A stretch of 64,000 nucleotides of DNA from Corinectria fuckeliana. Taxonomy: Eukaryota; Ascomycota; Sordariomycetes; Hypocreales; Nectriaceae. Shown piece after piece: positions 1 through 11,552 of the stretch. The DNA is taken from positions 48,160 to 112,159 of the forward strand of contig WPDH01000190.1 of assembly GCA_019137255.1 (NCBI GenBank), in the 5' to 3' direction. Made by a program: the position numbers and the translations under genes. Each line of letters opens with the position of its first letter. Positions within the stretch are counted from its first letter, which is position 1. Below the pieces are notes generated by a model, which saw nothing but the letters and a program-made list of their open reading frames with translations, was not told the DNA's origin and searched no databases.

Positions 1-1330
1 GATAGCTTAGCCATATTTTCGACTCACCAATCGCGTATCCAAATCCGTGGATGAAGATGGCCGCAACTGCACCCTCGGAGGATCCTGGCGCTACTGATCC
101 ACTGTCTCTGTACTTGAGATAAACGCCAATGTAAATGTCCGAGATCATTTGAATGGTTATTCCAGTGAAGAGGGACTTGCGGCGTCCAAGAGCATCAATG
201 AAGAAGAAGGACGCAATCAAGGTGTAAAAGAACTTGGACATGGAGTACATGCCGGACAGGAACAGAGAGCGGCCGTTCTCTCCTCCAAGACCCATCAGAG
301 ACAAGATGGGAACGAGGTAGCTAGTGACGGAATTTGCCCCTGAAAGTTGTGCCAAGGCGTAGGAGATGAGAGACTGCTGCACGCGGCGGAGGTTTGATGG
401 CACCAGGAAGGTTTCTTTCAGCACAGCCTTCAGGCCTCCGTTGGCTCCGTACTTGGAGTGCTCTGCCTCGATTTGCGACTGAATGTCCGATATTTCACTT
501 GCCACACGCGGGTGGTGTCGAGGAAGGCCACGCAGAGCCTCGAGTGTTTGCGTGGCCTCCTCCTCGCGGCCAGCCAGCATCAGCCATCTGGGAGATTCGC
601 AGACGAAGAAGCTAGCGAAGATGAAGAGCACGCATACAATGGTGGGAGTAAAGAAGACGACCTGGTACTGCAGCTGCGAAGGAGCGACGTGCAGGAAGCA
701 AGCGTAGACGGTCAAGGTGCTGACTGTGAGACTGAGCAGCATCACGACGCTGAACCAGACGGTAAGAAGGCCGCGGATCTCGGTCGGTGCAATTTCCACA
801 ATAGACATGGGCCCCGTGACGGTCAGTGGCCCAATTCCCAGCCCGGAGACGAAGCGGGCGGTATAGAGCGCGCCGAGATGTCCATTGGCGAAGGTGGCGA
901 TGAGTTGGCCGACGATCCACACGGCAAAGTAGAGGCGCAGAGACCACAGGCGCCCAATGCGATCGTTGATGAAGAACGAAAGGGCCGAGCCAACGCCCGC
1001 GGTGAGGTAGACGAACGATATGAAATTGGTGACCTGCTTGGGGTTCGTGGCAGACGTGATGCCAAAGGCGGAGGAGAACCCAGGGAGAGAGGGAACGACG
1101 GAGCTTGAGCCTTGATCCCATGCTGGAGGGAAAGGGGACGGCGTGTAAGTATCTATAACCAGGATGCATCAGCTAAGATAGGAAGACTTACTTATGCAAA
1201 CGCCTGACATTGCGTACACTGCCGTGGTGAACAGCAGGCGGCGGTTGAAGATGAGTTCGCGGGGTGAGTTGCGAATTGTCCTGACGTATTTGGCGAGGGT
1301 AGACTCGCTGAACACTTGGCTGACGCCCAT
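1..1330 (-). CDS. MFS sugar/quinate-type transporter (5' part, runs off the left edge)
   Basis: Exons 1330..1192 and 1122..28, with a GTGAGT donor at 27; the rest lies beyond the window. About 411 residues of an expected 500-550 are present. The start is an ATG at 1330 followed by a cytosolic stretch ending NRRLLFTTAVYAMSG (first helix). WDQGSSS after intron 1 matches the YDQG position of sugar porters. RIGRLWSLRLYFAVW and DALGRRKSLFTG are the two D/N-R-x-G-R-R/K loop signatures of the sugar-porter family, and ESPRWL is the classic motif before the central loop. Hydrophobic segments alternate as expected for a 12-TM carrier in the plasma membrane. It is divergent from the FAD amine oxidase at 1974, so both may answer to one substrate. 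The substrate cannot be read from sequence; hexose, quinate or another polyol/acid are all possible. Confidence 0.85.
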
Positions 1331-1973
1331 GATGGGTGAGTCACTTCAGACAGATGAAGATGTCCCGACGGAGAAGAAGTGTGTTGAGACGAAGAAAGTG
1401 CTGAGTCGTATCTTGACTGAGCCTCTGCTGAATGAAGCCGGGTCTCCGAGATGGATATATCTCCAGCCAGCCATAACTTGGCAACCTCTCCGCCGCCATT
1501 GGACGCGGCACAACGAGATTGTACGGTATTATCGTCGCGTGGCCTGGCGCCCTACGCATTGGCAAGCGTTATCTGGGGAAGCGGAACGTCGCTATCGCTC
1601 TCCACAAATGAACTGACAGCGGATTCTCGCCATGAGCTGGATTCCTCCGGGCCTAATCCGCGGAGTGGTGTGGGGCCAGAGGGAAGGGGTATCGGTACAA
1701 TCCGAGGTGCAATTCTTGGAGTATTAGTTCACAGCTCCGTTTACGTGCTAGCCCTGGTTTATGTCAGAGTCGTATCCTTCCGAGGCTGGGCTAGTCTATG
1801 ATAACAATCCAGACTATGTACTAGCCGAGGTTTGCAATGCGCACTTGACGTTCCTTGGTCCTCATCTTCCTCTTGGCTCAGCGCTGCTCCGGACCCTCCC
1901 AGTCGCGTTGATGAGCGCCTAGTCTACACACCGCTAAGGATTGCCTAACACGCTCTACACAATCACTTACACC
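1331..1973. promoter_or_regulatory. Divergent intergenic promoter region
   Basis: The 643-bp gap between the transporter start (- strand) and the amine-oxidase start (+ strand) must hold both promoters. No convincing TATA box or repeated operator stands out by eye. The small open frames here do not continue either gene. Confidence 0.45.
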
Positions 1974-3486
1974 ATGGCTCAACGCCCCAGTAAAGACGAT
2001 CCCATCGTCATCGTGGGCGCCGGCATCTTTGGCCTCAGCACCGCTCTGCATCTCGCCCGACGCGGCTACCGACAAGTAACTGTCTTTGATCGGCAGGACT
2101 ACGACACGGACTTGTATTCTTACCAGAAAGGCTGCGACGCCGCTTCAGCAGGTATGTCGCACGCTCTGTTCATCAAGGTATCTTCACCCATATGCTCACT
2201 CGCTTGTAGATCTCAATAAGATCATCCGTTCCGCATACGGTACCCAGACGGAATACCAGGAGCTCTCATTCGAAGCCATCGAGCAATGGCACGCGTGGAA
2301 CAAAGAGCTTTCCAACGGAGCCGTACCCCCTGGCATGACATCCGACGACAAGATCTTCCACAACTCCGGTGCAATCTCAATCAACGCCGGAAAGGAACTG
2401 CCTCCGTTTGAGCAAGCCACCATTCAGGCAATGGCCAGCCTCGGCCACGGACACACTCAACTCCAGACCACAGACCCAGAACACGCCAAGACCGCTCAGA
2501 AACTGGGCTTCAATCTCGACCAGTTCAAGGCTCAAGCCCGCGGCAAAGCAACCGTCGGCGTGCTCGACACCACCGGCGGCTTCGCAGTCGCCGACAAGGC
2601 ATGTCGCTTCGCCCTGCACAAGGCTCGAGGCTACGGCGCCAAGTTTGTCTTCGGGCCTACGGCCGGTGCTTTCGAGGCTCTTGTCCACAGCGGCAAGACC
2701 GTTGTCGGCATCCGCACCAAGGACGGCAAAGTGCACCCCGCCAAGCAAACCATCATGGCTTGCGGGGCCTACACTCCCGTTCTTGTCCCTGAGCTAGACG
2801 GCCTCTGCGAAGCGACAGCAGGGTCTGTTGCTGTTTTCGACATCCCAAAGACCTCGCCTCTGTTCACCAGCTTAGCTGCAGAGAACTTCCCCGTCTGGAT
2901 GTACAACATGCGCCATGGTGCGGACGGCGGGCTCTACGGCTTCCCTGTTGACGCCCGGGGCTTGTTCAAGATTGGATACAGAGGCACCAAGTACACCAAT
3001 CCTCAAGATCAGCCTGACGGGGAAGAGCGCAGCGTCCCGGTGACGCGGTATACGAAGGGAGACAGTATCACACAAATCCCGAAAAAGGCCATGGACACTA
3101 TTGCATCGTTCGTGGCGGAGTATCTCCCTGAGATATTTGAGGAAGGCCACAAGCTTGCCTTCACGAGAGTATGCTGGTACACGGACACTTTTGACAACCA
3201 CTTCGTGATAGACCAAGTACCGCAGCAACCAGGCCTCATGGTCGCCACCGGAGGCAGCGGCCATGCGTTCAAGTATCTGCCCAACATTGGTGACTGGGTT
3301 GTTGATATCATGGAGGGTGTCGGCTCGGGTAGGCCGGCTGTCAAGGCGTGGAGATGGAGGAAGCCAGGTGCCAGCAAGCCGGTCAACGTTCTCATAGAGG
3401 GGAAGAAAAGCCCAAGGTCTCTGCAGAATGTGACATTGATGAGTGAGATAAGCGGGCGGACATCGAAGAGAAGTGCCTTGCTCTAG
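1974..3486 (+). CDS. FAD-dependent amine oxidase, DAO/MSOX family (saccharopine, pipecolate or fructosyl-amino-acid oxidase-like)
   Basis: Two exons, 1974..2151 and 2210..3486, give 484 aa. The ATG at 1974 has a CACCATGGC context. The N-terminus carries the ADP-binding fold VIVGAGIFGLSTALHLARRG (G15-x-G17-xx-G20). After the intron, DLNKIIRSAYG matches the conserved segment of fungal fructosyl-amino-acid and saccharopine oxidases. Near the C-terminus RVCWYTDTFDNHFVID contains C381, at the position of the cysteine that links FAD covalently in monomeric sarcosine oxidases, followed by the glycine-rich ATGGSGHAFKYLP that closes over FAD. The family oxidises secondary or N-substituted amino acids, releasing hydrogen peroxide. 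The C-terminus (SALL) is not a clear peroxisomal PTS1, unlike many relatives. The neighbouring divergent transporter suggests uptake plus oxidation. The exact substrate is inferred only to the family level. Confidence 0.85.
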
Positions 3487-3733
3487 TTGTCAAATGGAGG
3501 GAGAGGAGTAGGCAAACAGACGTAGCTCGCTTTGGAGTTTGCTCAGCAGAAACTGAGATTAGCTCTAGTCGCAACACGCAACACTACTTCCACATATCAC
3601 AACCAATTAATGACGCAGTCCATGTCTACGCTCCTTTTCATATTGGTAAGAAAAAGGCTACTGCACCAATATCGATCTACGGAACGTAGTGCTCAAGGTT
3701 AACTTGTATGTGGCTAATCCGTGCTATAACTCC

Positions 3734-5648
3734 TCAAGAGCCAGACACAGATCGCTTAGTCTTCTCTGGAGGGTAGACAACAAGCTTATCTATATCTGCG
3801 CCCTTATCATCGAACCCGTTGTTCAGGCCGCCAATGGTAATCTTGTTCTTCCCCTTCTTCAGAGGCAGCAAAAGAGGACTGGAGAGAATGATACCCTTGT
3901 GAGTGTCCCTTTGGTAAAGTGTGTGCACGCCATTTGTGTCGCCATTCACCACAACGCTGCTAATACGGCGCAGCTGCCACTTTCCGCCGATGCGGTCGGG
4001 TGAGCCTCCCGCTTTAGATCTAGGTCAGCACTGTTATAAGATGCCAAGTGTAGTGGTCAACTTACGCTGGTCTCCATATCCCATGTCGTCGGTGTCTGTA
4101 TCAAATTGTGTCAGCAACCCTTTTGTGTGCAGATGGTTTAGTCGAGGTTAGAATGATGTTTACTCTGGTGATAAAAGGAAACCCATTGATCCTGGCCTTG
4201 GCCATCCACCTCGAACGTCAAGGTGCTGTCATTTCCGTAGATGCCAGTCGCAATCACACCTTGGCTCCCAAAGTTCTAATATTGTCAGTTGGTCCAGTTC
4301 CGGGAGAGGAATAAACTTACGGCCTCTTGGAGATAGACGTCCCCTTTCGTCTTTGCGTTCTTCGAGTAGTAGGTCCTTCCGGTGATGGGTTTCCATTCGC
4401 CAGTTTTTCTGTCAACAAACAATTAGCTTCTAGTCTACTTCCAACTAACGAACAGCAAATGATCTTACACGTTGAGGTCATAGATATCTTGCCACAAAAC
4501 CTGGATGCTTCCCTTCTTGTCGTCGATCTCAAGTGGTAGCCAAACGTTCCGACTCTCCCAGAGGGATATCGAGTCCCACTAACTTCGGTAAGCACTGGAC
4601 AAGAGTAGGCCTGAATTAATCGTACTTGGTCTCCCATGTAAAGGTATGTTGTCTTCTTAGTGCCCTTGATTCTCCAGGAGAATCCCGACTGGGTGCTGAA
4701 TGTGCGCGTGTAGGCTGGCGAGACAAAAAACGGCTGAGACCACGGACCGCTCAGGGAATCGGCGCGAAACGCAACGACATCTTTCGTTGTTAATTGTGTT
4801 GTTCACGATCTGGGACGTGTTAAGGAATTCCAACTCACTGTTCGGTCTGTAGCCGGTCTTGTGACTCAGCAGAGCATAGTAGCTTTTTTCGGTCTGTACA
4901 ATCGTGGGGGCTTCGAGATCATATTTGCTGAACCGGAAAACCGTCTCTTCAACCTCGGTGATATTGTCGTTGAAGCGACTGATGTAGACGTCGCGCCCTT
5001 CCTTGCTGTCTCCGTTTGAGTACAGAGCGTAGGACTTGCCGTCCTTGTAGTCGGTGAACGCTCCAAAGTCCTGAGACCAGTTTCCAAGCGGTGCAGTCGC
5101 ATCTTGGAAGGTGTACGGGCCAGCGATGTCGTCTGAAGTCGCAAAGCCCTGGCGGAGACTGGAGTACTTGGCATCGTCCGCATGCCACCACACCTAACCA
5201 GGCCTCAGTCTTGACATGGGCTTGTGGGAGCGGTAGCAACATACGTGGTACTTGCCTGTTTCCTTACTATACAGAACCTTGGGGCGCTGTATCACATTTT
5301 CGGGAGATATCCATGCGTGTCCCTCCACCGGTTCTATTGCCCATCAGTCATTCAGTTCTGACGAAGCAACGTCCAAACTAGACACTCACTAAGTGCGATT
5401 CCGTGAGATTTCCACGTTGCAAGGTCGTCCGAGCTGTAGACCGAGACGCCGCCGCCTTCAACCTGTCCCTCGCTCTTGTACTCTCCGAACCAGTAGAACT
5501 TCCCCGTGTCCTGGTCGACGCTGAGCCCACCAGCATGAGCGTTGAAGATGTTGCCGTCAGTGTCGAGCCACCTGGCGCCGGGGACGATCCATTTCGCACC
5601 CGCGCATGTCGCCAGCGCTATCAGCGAGGCGAGTCGAAGAGCCACCAT
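3734..5648 (-). CDS. Secreted GH43 exo-beta-1,3-galactanase-like enzyme with C-terminal CBM35-like domain
   Basis: Nine exons: 5648..5390, 5333..5245, 5193..4839, 4780..4626, 4578..4469, 4408..4321, 4275..4164, 4095..4066 and 4011..3734. All phases close, giving 491 aa. Residues 1-18 (MVALRLASLIALATCAGA) are a signal peptide, so it acts outside the cell. The catalytic half has FNAHAGGL, YWFGEY, a VWWHADDAKYSS block and SQDFGAFTDYKDGKSYALYS, typical of the five-bladed GH43 fold of galactan 1,3-beta-galactosidases. The NAHAGG position lacks the aspartate base usual in other GH43 enzymes, as described for subfamily 24. The last ~150 residues (FGSQGVIATGIYGNDSTLTF, GGKWQLRRIS, NKITIGGLNNGFDDKGADID) look like a CBM35/CBM6-type beta-sandwich. 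Likely role: trimming beta-1,3-galactan backbones of plant arabinogalactan proteins. Nine exons is a high number for a fungal GH43 gene. Confidence 0.82.
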
Positions 5649-6603
5649 GTCCAGGAGTTGATGCGAGTTTTAGGTAGTATCGGAGTGGTGGAATGCAGGA
5701 AAACCACTGTGCATTGGCTTTGCCGCACCGCTTCTTTTATGTGGAACGTGTTTAATGCCCGCGCAACTTATAGGCTGTGATTGCGTCTTGATCCCTGGAC
5801 TATTCGTTCGCTGATCAGATGTGCCGACCCCTGAGCTCGGGTCCACCTTGCGCCAGCTCAACCGTTGTGTCCATCATCCGCGCCTACGACAGTGCTGGAG
5901 CTACGGTGAATCGAGTATCGCGAGGTTTCCAAGCATGGGTCGTCAACTTTAACCGGTAGATTCCGTATTTAATTCGGCGTTATATCCTTCCCTCCCTGTC
6001 AGAGTCGGGAGAACCTCCTCAAAGAGCGCAGCCCCGCACTTGAACGCATCATTTCGTCACCGCTAGTCGTGATGTGATGCTAGGGTAGGGGATGCTAATA
6101 AGGTGTGATGATTATATCGCGGGAAATTGATTTTGCCGCTTCTAGAAAGGGACTGGGGTTGCTCCGGTTTCTCCACGAATTGAAAACCACGCGCCATATG
6201 ATATCGGCTGGCTTCCCCGCATTATACCTTAAGTATAGGTTGCCGCTGGCCGGGCACTTGACCTCTATTTCTAAGAGGTTAAGGAAGTATTTATAGTTCC
6301 TTATGGTGCTATTGTCAGAGCCTATTTTCCTAGCGGTACTAAGGTCAGGACACGACATGTCACTGTATCACAGCCCAGACTTCGAGATAGTCCATTGCGT
6401 CCCAGAGTCCGTTTTGGAGTGGCCGAAGCTCTGCTGAGGTCATTTGGCTGGTGTTACACGACACGTGGCGTGGCGCAGTTGGTCATCATGGTTAATGTTA
6501 TACGGCAGTAGGCAGTCAGGCAGTCACCGCAGATGATCTTGACCCTGCATCCTCTTATCTCGCGGTCATCATTCTACGAGATCTCGGGCAGCCTCAAGCT
6601 ACC
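5649..6603. other. Intergenic stretch with a possible ORF relic
   Basis: 955 bp. The part next to 5648 must contain the GH43 promoter. Between about 6095 and 6358 the - strand holds an 87-codon open frame without a recognisable domain, in a slightly AT-richer context. It could be a fragment of a decayed element. Nothing else is supportable. Confidence 0.3.
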
Positions 6604-7600
6604 ATGAGCCTCGGATTTGGTTTCTCAGCTAGTGATTTTATAACTGGCCTAGAACTCGTGGCTACCGTGATCGATTTCTTACGGGAAAGTGGCGACTCTG
6701 GCCGACGACATCGAGAGCTGACTAGCGAGCTCTACTCTCTTGAAACCGCGTTGTTGAGGCAAGAGGCTCGAACTTCACGAATCCCAGAATGCCGAGAAAC
6801 TTGCGCTACGCTGCGCTCCATCCCAACGCTAGAGAACCATCACCGACTCTTGGCAGAGTATCCGGAAGTACCACCCTTCTCTAACAACATCTTCTGGATC
6901 TTTGACGCTCAAAGACCAATGAATGAAGGTCAAATGGGTTCTCTTCGAAGAATCTTCCAAGAAGAGGAAGTGGAGAAGTTCAAAGCGGATCTACGAGGGC
7001 ACACCGGGATATCAATCATATCTTGGAGTCATGTCGTGTGTAAGCACCCACCTCCGAAGTTCTACATTAAGGAGACAAGCTATTATCAGGGCCCCGTTGC
7101 ATATCTCATTCACGAAGCTGGCATTAGGCAATCCGCAGCGATTGATAATGCCAAAAGATAAGCCGAACATAAAAGTCTAATGGGATCGATCCAAAGTTCT
7201 ACCAATGAATGGATGAATTCGTCCTCTCAAATCTCCAGAACCGTTACAAGGTAATTCATCTTAGTAGAATTATTCTTAGCAGACCTAACCCTTAGACTCT
7301 TGGATAGCATGTGCCAGCAAGGCACTTCGAGCTGTGATGCGAGTCAACCTTAAAACGGCCAGCGTTGACGTAAGAAAGATAGACAAGGGCGAGTTCGTGC
7401 TCCACGACCGCTTCAGACATGTTGACATCGACCTCGACCAAGCTTGGGAGCGCTGCTTTAGACCCGGGCAGACCGTGGAGATAAGCATGGTCTTTTCGTC
7501 CTCCGAACATGGAAGCAATTTCCCGACGTGTGGCTAAATATCTGACAAGGAAGCTGACGACGAAGTTGAATGGCAAGTTGACTGCATCCTGCTACAACCA
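6604..7600 (+). pseudogene. Decayed Fungal-N / ubiquitin-like domain protein gene
   Basis: The first ~60 codons from ATG 6604 (MSLGFGFSASDFITGLELVATVIDFLRES then YSLETALL) match the N-terminal helical domain common in fungal STAND/NACHT-associated and ubiquitin-like proteins. Further on, homologous text continues in changing frames: KVKWVLFEE in the frame read from 6923, EKFKADLRGHTGIS in the first frame, and a ubiquitin-like C-terminal block VMRVNLKTASVDVRKIDKGEF with CFRPGQTVEISMVF at 7334-7500. A Cys-containing tail with VEWQVDC appears in another frame near 7565-7590. Stops lie between the blocks (for example the one after 7161), and no set of GT-AG introns joins them cleanly. I therefore call it a pseudogene with internal deletions and frameshifts. 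A heavily spliced functional gene is less likely but not excluded. Confidence 0.6.
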
Positions 7601-7699
7601 CCTGTTGCCCCGGCAGCGGATTGCCTTTACGGCCTTGAATGCGACCTCCAAGTTCTATGCTGTCGACTCTGCTTTTTCCGAAGCGTAATGACCTCCATC

Positions 7700-8170
7700 A
7701 TCGACAAAAGGCTGCAGAAGATGAGTGCCATAGCGGTAATGATGAAAGGAGTTCATGCAAAGCAACTAGAATTGCTCGTGATACGTAATTCTGCTACTAA
7801 TAATAATATGATCGTGACACCTCAGCAACTAGAGTAGGTGATACAAGAACTACAACGTTAGGCGCTGATGTACCAGCACCAGAAACAGCAGCTCCAGCGC
7901 TCTTAATAGTCTAACCAATCCATTTGGGCACCTCAGACTACCTATTTAGTCCGTTTGACTTGGCCAGGCCAAACTAGCAGTCTCTCTGGGATACGCAGAC
8001 TGAATTATTAGTTGCTTCCGTCATCATCAGGCCAGGATGTACCGCAAATTGTGGTCCAAGGCATCATGATCAATTCGACTGCCAGTCAATCTCCGGCCTT
8101 GGCGAGGAAATTATAACCAGTCTTAGAGGACAGTGAGTAGTTGAGATAAGAGCCCATCTGTCACTGAGTG
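7700..8170 (+). pseudogene. Gene relic with stops explainable as C-to-T changes
   Basis: Read in the frame containing 7823, the strand gives a protein-like Q-rich text (MYQHQKQQLQRS, then IWAPQTTY, SSSGQDVPQIVVQG, NSTASQSPALARK). It is interrupted only by TAG/TAA codons, most of them where CAG/CAA would fit the glutamine-rich context. That pattern is what C-to-T mutation (RIP or deamination) of a coding sequence leaves. The family is not recognisable. It might be the tail of the decayed gene just upstream or a separate relic. Confidence 0.35.
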
Positions 8171-9772
8171 GGTAGTTAACCTAGAGTCCTGTCACTGTGA
8201 GAGAATCTATTAGACAGCTGTATTGCAGGCTGACTTAAAGCATATCACGCAGCCCGAAGTTCCAAATTGTATAATATGACGACGGGAGCTATAGGTTACT
8301 CTAATTGGTGAACCTTATATGGATTGTACTGCATAACTATAAGTGGGAACGTGATATTTACATTCTTCGAATTCGAGCTCTTCAGCTATCGCGAAGAACC
8401 CATTTCACCTTTGGTACAGACTCTGAGAGTTTCCTATGGGCTATAAGGTACAAGACTAGTCGTGGTAGACTGTAGGACAAAACATCTCCGGAAAGTTGCC
8501 TCATTATGTATTTTCCGGCTAACTATCCAAGGTCACATATATGTGGTGCCAGCATATTCTCGGGCTAAACACTGCTATATAACCCTCACTTGCGTCTCAC
8601 ATGAAAGATTACAGCCTGGGAAGTCTTGCACATTGAAGATATGGGTTCAGACACCACTAATTATTGTCTCATTACTACTGCTCGTCGCTAAAGGATTCGT
8701 CTTAGTCTCTCGATTTCTCAGCGAGACTTTTCCATTCTCCTCCTCTCTGTGTTGTATGTATCTTCATTTCGTGACACGATACACCTATCCAAGAACATGT
8801 TTCACTCTAGTAAAGGAGCCCCAGCGTAGTGAGGTCCTTGCAGATGATACTCCTTGTCTTCCAGTCGCCTACTAGCTCAAGACATACCCGCTTATTGACA
8901 TGCCGCTAAAAGCAGCTCACTTGCGAAACAATTCCCAACACTTTGAACAGCCCCGCAAGACGTGCTTGCTCAGAAAGAATCAACATGTTTAGTAAGGGTA
9001 TAAGGCAAGAAGGGAAAACAGAACATCATCAACATTGATAATAGGGAGGTCGCCGAGGCCACAACATGATGGCCTATTGGTCACAGCGTAACTGTCCAGT
9101 TTAATCTAGGGTATTGAAAATGGGGGAGATTGACTTGCATATGGTGGGATCGACGAGGGCTCTAGCTGCCATGACTTCTGGGCGCTGCTCCAATCCCTTC
9201 ATTCCCTCCATCAGCCTTGACTTACCGACACTAAGCGTCAGATCAGTCTCACCAATATGACTCGTCAAGCCATGCCCCAGCACGCTGCCCACCTCTTATC
9301 AATGAGTTAACTAACGCCTCAAAACTGCTTATCGTGGGAACCTCGACACCTGATAGGTCACCACGATTCAAGAATGGATGGGCTATCTCTCCGAGGCTAC
9401 CTTAGCTCTCTTGGGCTACGGCTGCATCGGGGGAAATGGGGTCGCCACGAGTTCTTCCCACAAAGCGCACTTCTGTCTCCCCCACCCCCACTATTGCTGG
9501 CTAGTTTGGCCCGGGAGGCGTGAGGCAGTTGGCCGAGGGTGTTGACCAGATAGCAATGGTACGATAACGGTCAACCAACGGGAATGAAGGCTTTGGGTAA
9601 TCACGAAGCGGCTCTGTGGGTGCGGAGTAGAGCAACTAGCAGCAGTATATGACCGTCCAGGCGCTTAGTTGACGACTCCCTTTGATAGACACAACTCTCA
9701 AACATACAGCACACAGTTAAGCACAAAGCGAAGCACAAGCAAAGGCACATACCGTCAATTCTCTACAACACC
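8171..9772. other. Gene-poor stretch and promoter of the Rieske gene
   Basis: 1.6 kb with no supportable gene. A 137-codon + strand frame at 8462-8875 has no ATG start at its head, no recognisable domain and poor coding character. The last few hundred bases must contain the promoter of the Rieske oxygenase gene. Confidence 0.35.
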
Positions 9773-11175
9773 ATGTGGCGCATGCTCGGCCTCGGTTCAT
9801 CCACCGACTCAGCTACTGCTAAGCCACCTCCATCTCGAGGCCTCCCCGCTTCCTGGTACAGGTCTGCGGAACTGTTCCAGCTAGAGAGACGTGCCATCTT
9901 CTCTCGGAAATGGATCCTCGTTACCCACTCATTGAGGTTCAACAAGCCCGGCGACTTTCTCTCCTTCACGTATGCTGACTTTCCATTCTTCCTCGTCCGC
10001 GACCGGGACGGGTCCGTCAATGGCTTCCACAACGCGTGCCGCCACCGCGCATATCCCATCGTGGAGTGTCCCTCTGGCGAAGCCAAGATCTTGAGCTGCA
10101 AGTACCACGGCTGGTCTTACGGGTTTAAAGGCAACCTGGCCAAGGCGCCCAGATTCGACACCGTCGAGGGGTTCGACAAAAGCCAGCATGGCTTGCTGCC
10201 AGTTAATGTGCACATGGACAAGGCCGGCTTCGTTTGGGTCAACTTGCAAGCCGGAGAGCCGGATGTGAAGTGGGATGACGAGTTTGGGGGCATGGAGGAC
10301 AAACCGCGGATGAAACAGTTCGACTTCTCTGGGGGCTACTCCTTCGACCACGTCTGGGAGATGGACCTCGATGCGAACTGGAAGTCGGTGATGGAGAACT
10401 ACAACGAATGCTATCACTGCCCAACGTCACACCCACTCATTGCGGGGGTATCAGACTTGACCAAGTATCGAGTCGAGCCAAGCGGGGGGTGTCTGGAGCA
10501 CGAGATTATTAATAAGAAGTCGCAAGACGAAGAAGACGAGTTCCGTCGTTCCATCACGTTTGCTTTTCCTTGCACTTCAGTCACAGTTACGTAAGTCTAC
10601 AGTTCCCAGAATCACTTGGATACTTGAAGGTACTAACAGCAGCCATCGCAGTAAGAACTTCTTCTACATTCAACGCATGATTCCCATGAATGCAACGAAG
10701 ACGAAGATTGAAAATGAAGTTTATCGGCACAACATCGCGACAGACGAGGAGTTCGCTGCGATCAATGCGTTTTACAAGCAGGTCTTGGAAGAAGACAAAC
10801 ACCTGTGCAACGAGGCGCAGCGGAACATCAACGCGGGTGTGTTTGTGAATGGCGAGCTGCATCCTGAGAAGGAAAAGGTCAGTTCAATGAAGCCCATTAT
10901 CCGCTCTTTGTTTCAGGGAACTCATCAACTCTATCGATGGATTTACGCATGCTGACTCGCAAAACACCCAGGGCCCAATTCACTTCCAGAACACCGTCAG
11001 GGAAGAGGTCATGAACCATCGGAAGAAGGAAATGCAGCAGGGCGGGCAAGAGATCTGGCCCGCTACGCCCAAGATAGTGGGGGAGATGAAGACGGGGAAG
11101 CTGAGCGAGGAGGAGATGTTTTGCTCGGAACTGGAAGCCTCGAGCTGTCGGGCTAGGGAGGAACTGGCCTGGTAA
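9773..11175 (+). CDS. Rieske [2Fe-2S] non-heme iron oxygenase, choline-monooxygenase-like alpha subunit
   Basis: Exons 9773..10590, 10652..10877 and 10972..11175 give 415 aa. The start ATG lies in CACCATGTGG. The Rieske centre reads C89-R-H91 then 17 residues to C109-K-Y-H112 (CKYHGWSYGF), with the PRFDTVEGFD loop following as in choline monooxygenases. The catalytic domain carries NWKSVMENYNECYHCPTSHP, giving the iron ligands H215 and H220. EEDKHLCNEAQ in exon 2 probably supplies the carboxylate ligand. The family hydroxylates or demethylates quaternary amines (choline, carnitine, betaines) or aromatic acids, using electrons from a separate reductase not seen here. It converges with the C2H2 regulator at 11553, and an FAD monooxygenase follows at 15767, so a shared catabolic role is plausible. 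No targeting signal is evident. The substrate is inference. Confidence 0.87.
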
Positions 11176-11552
11176 GCGGGCTTTGGGTAGGAGGAAGAGA
11201 ACCGGAGGAAAATTGTACGAATGGGACATCGAAAGTGTAGTGATTTGTAATGCTTCAACGGATGTACAATGGTTTTAAGCTCCGCATGACTCTCACACAG
11301 TAATCACTATGTTGTTCTTGATTCTTTCCATGGTACCTAAAGACAAGAAGATGTCAGTATTCGGTGAGCGATCGTTACTTGTCTACGCATAGTGGCTGTA
11401 AGTCCAATTTCGGCAGAAGCAGTTTTGAGAAGTGACTACTCCGGCTAAATCTATCATATCAGGCTTTCCGGAAGGGCAAATATGTGATTTCAAAGTTCAT
11501 AAATAGTTCATAATTGCTCTAACTCATTGAAACAGCGAAACCACCACTCCGT
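11176..11552. other. Convergent 3' intergenic region
   Basis: 377 bp between two converging stop codons. It should hold both transcript ends. No RNA gene or further ORF is visible. Confidence 0.4.

Noticed and set aside
612..1169. Long - strand frame overlapping the transporter
   Set aside because: Shadow frame; the transporter reading in another - strand frame has clear sugar-porter motifs.
8462..8875. 137-codon open frame on the + strand
   Set aside because: No ATG at its head, no domain, composition unlike neighbouring genes; a chance frame in gene-poor DNA.
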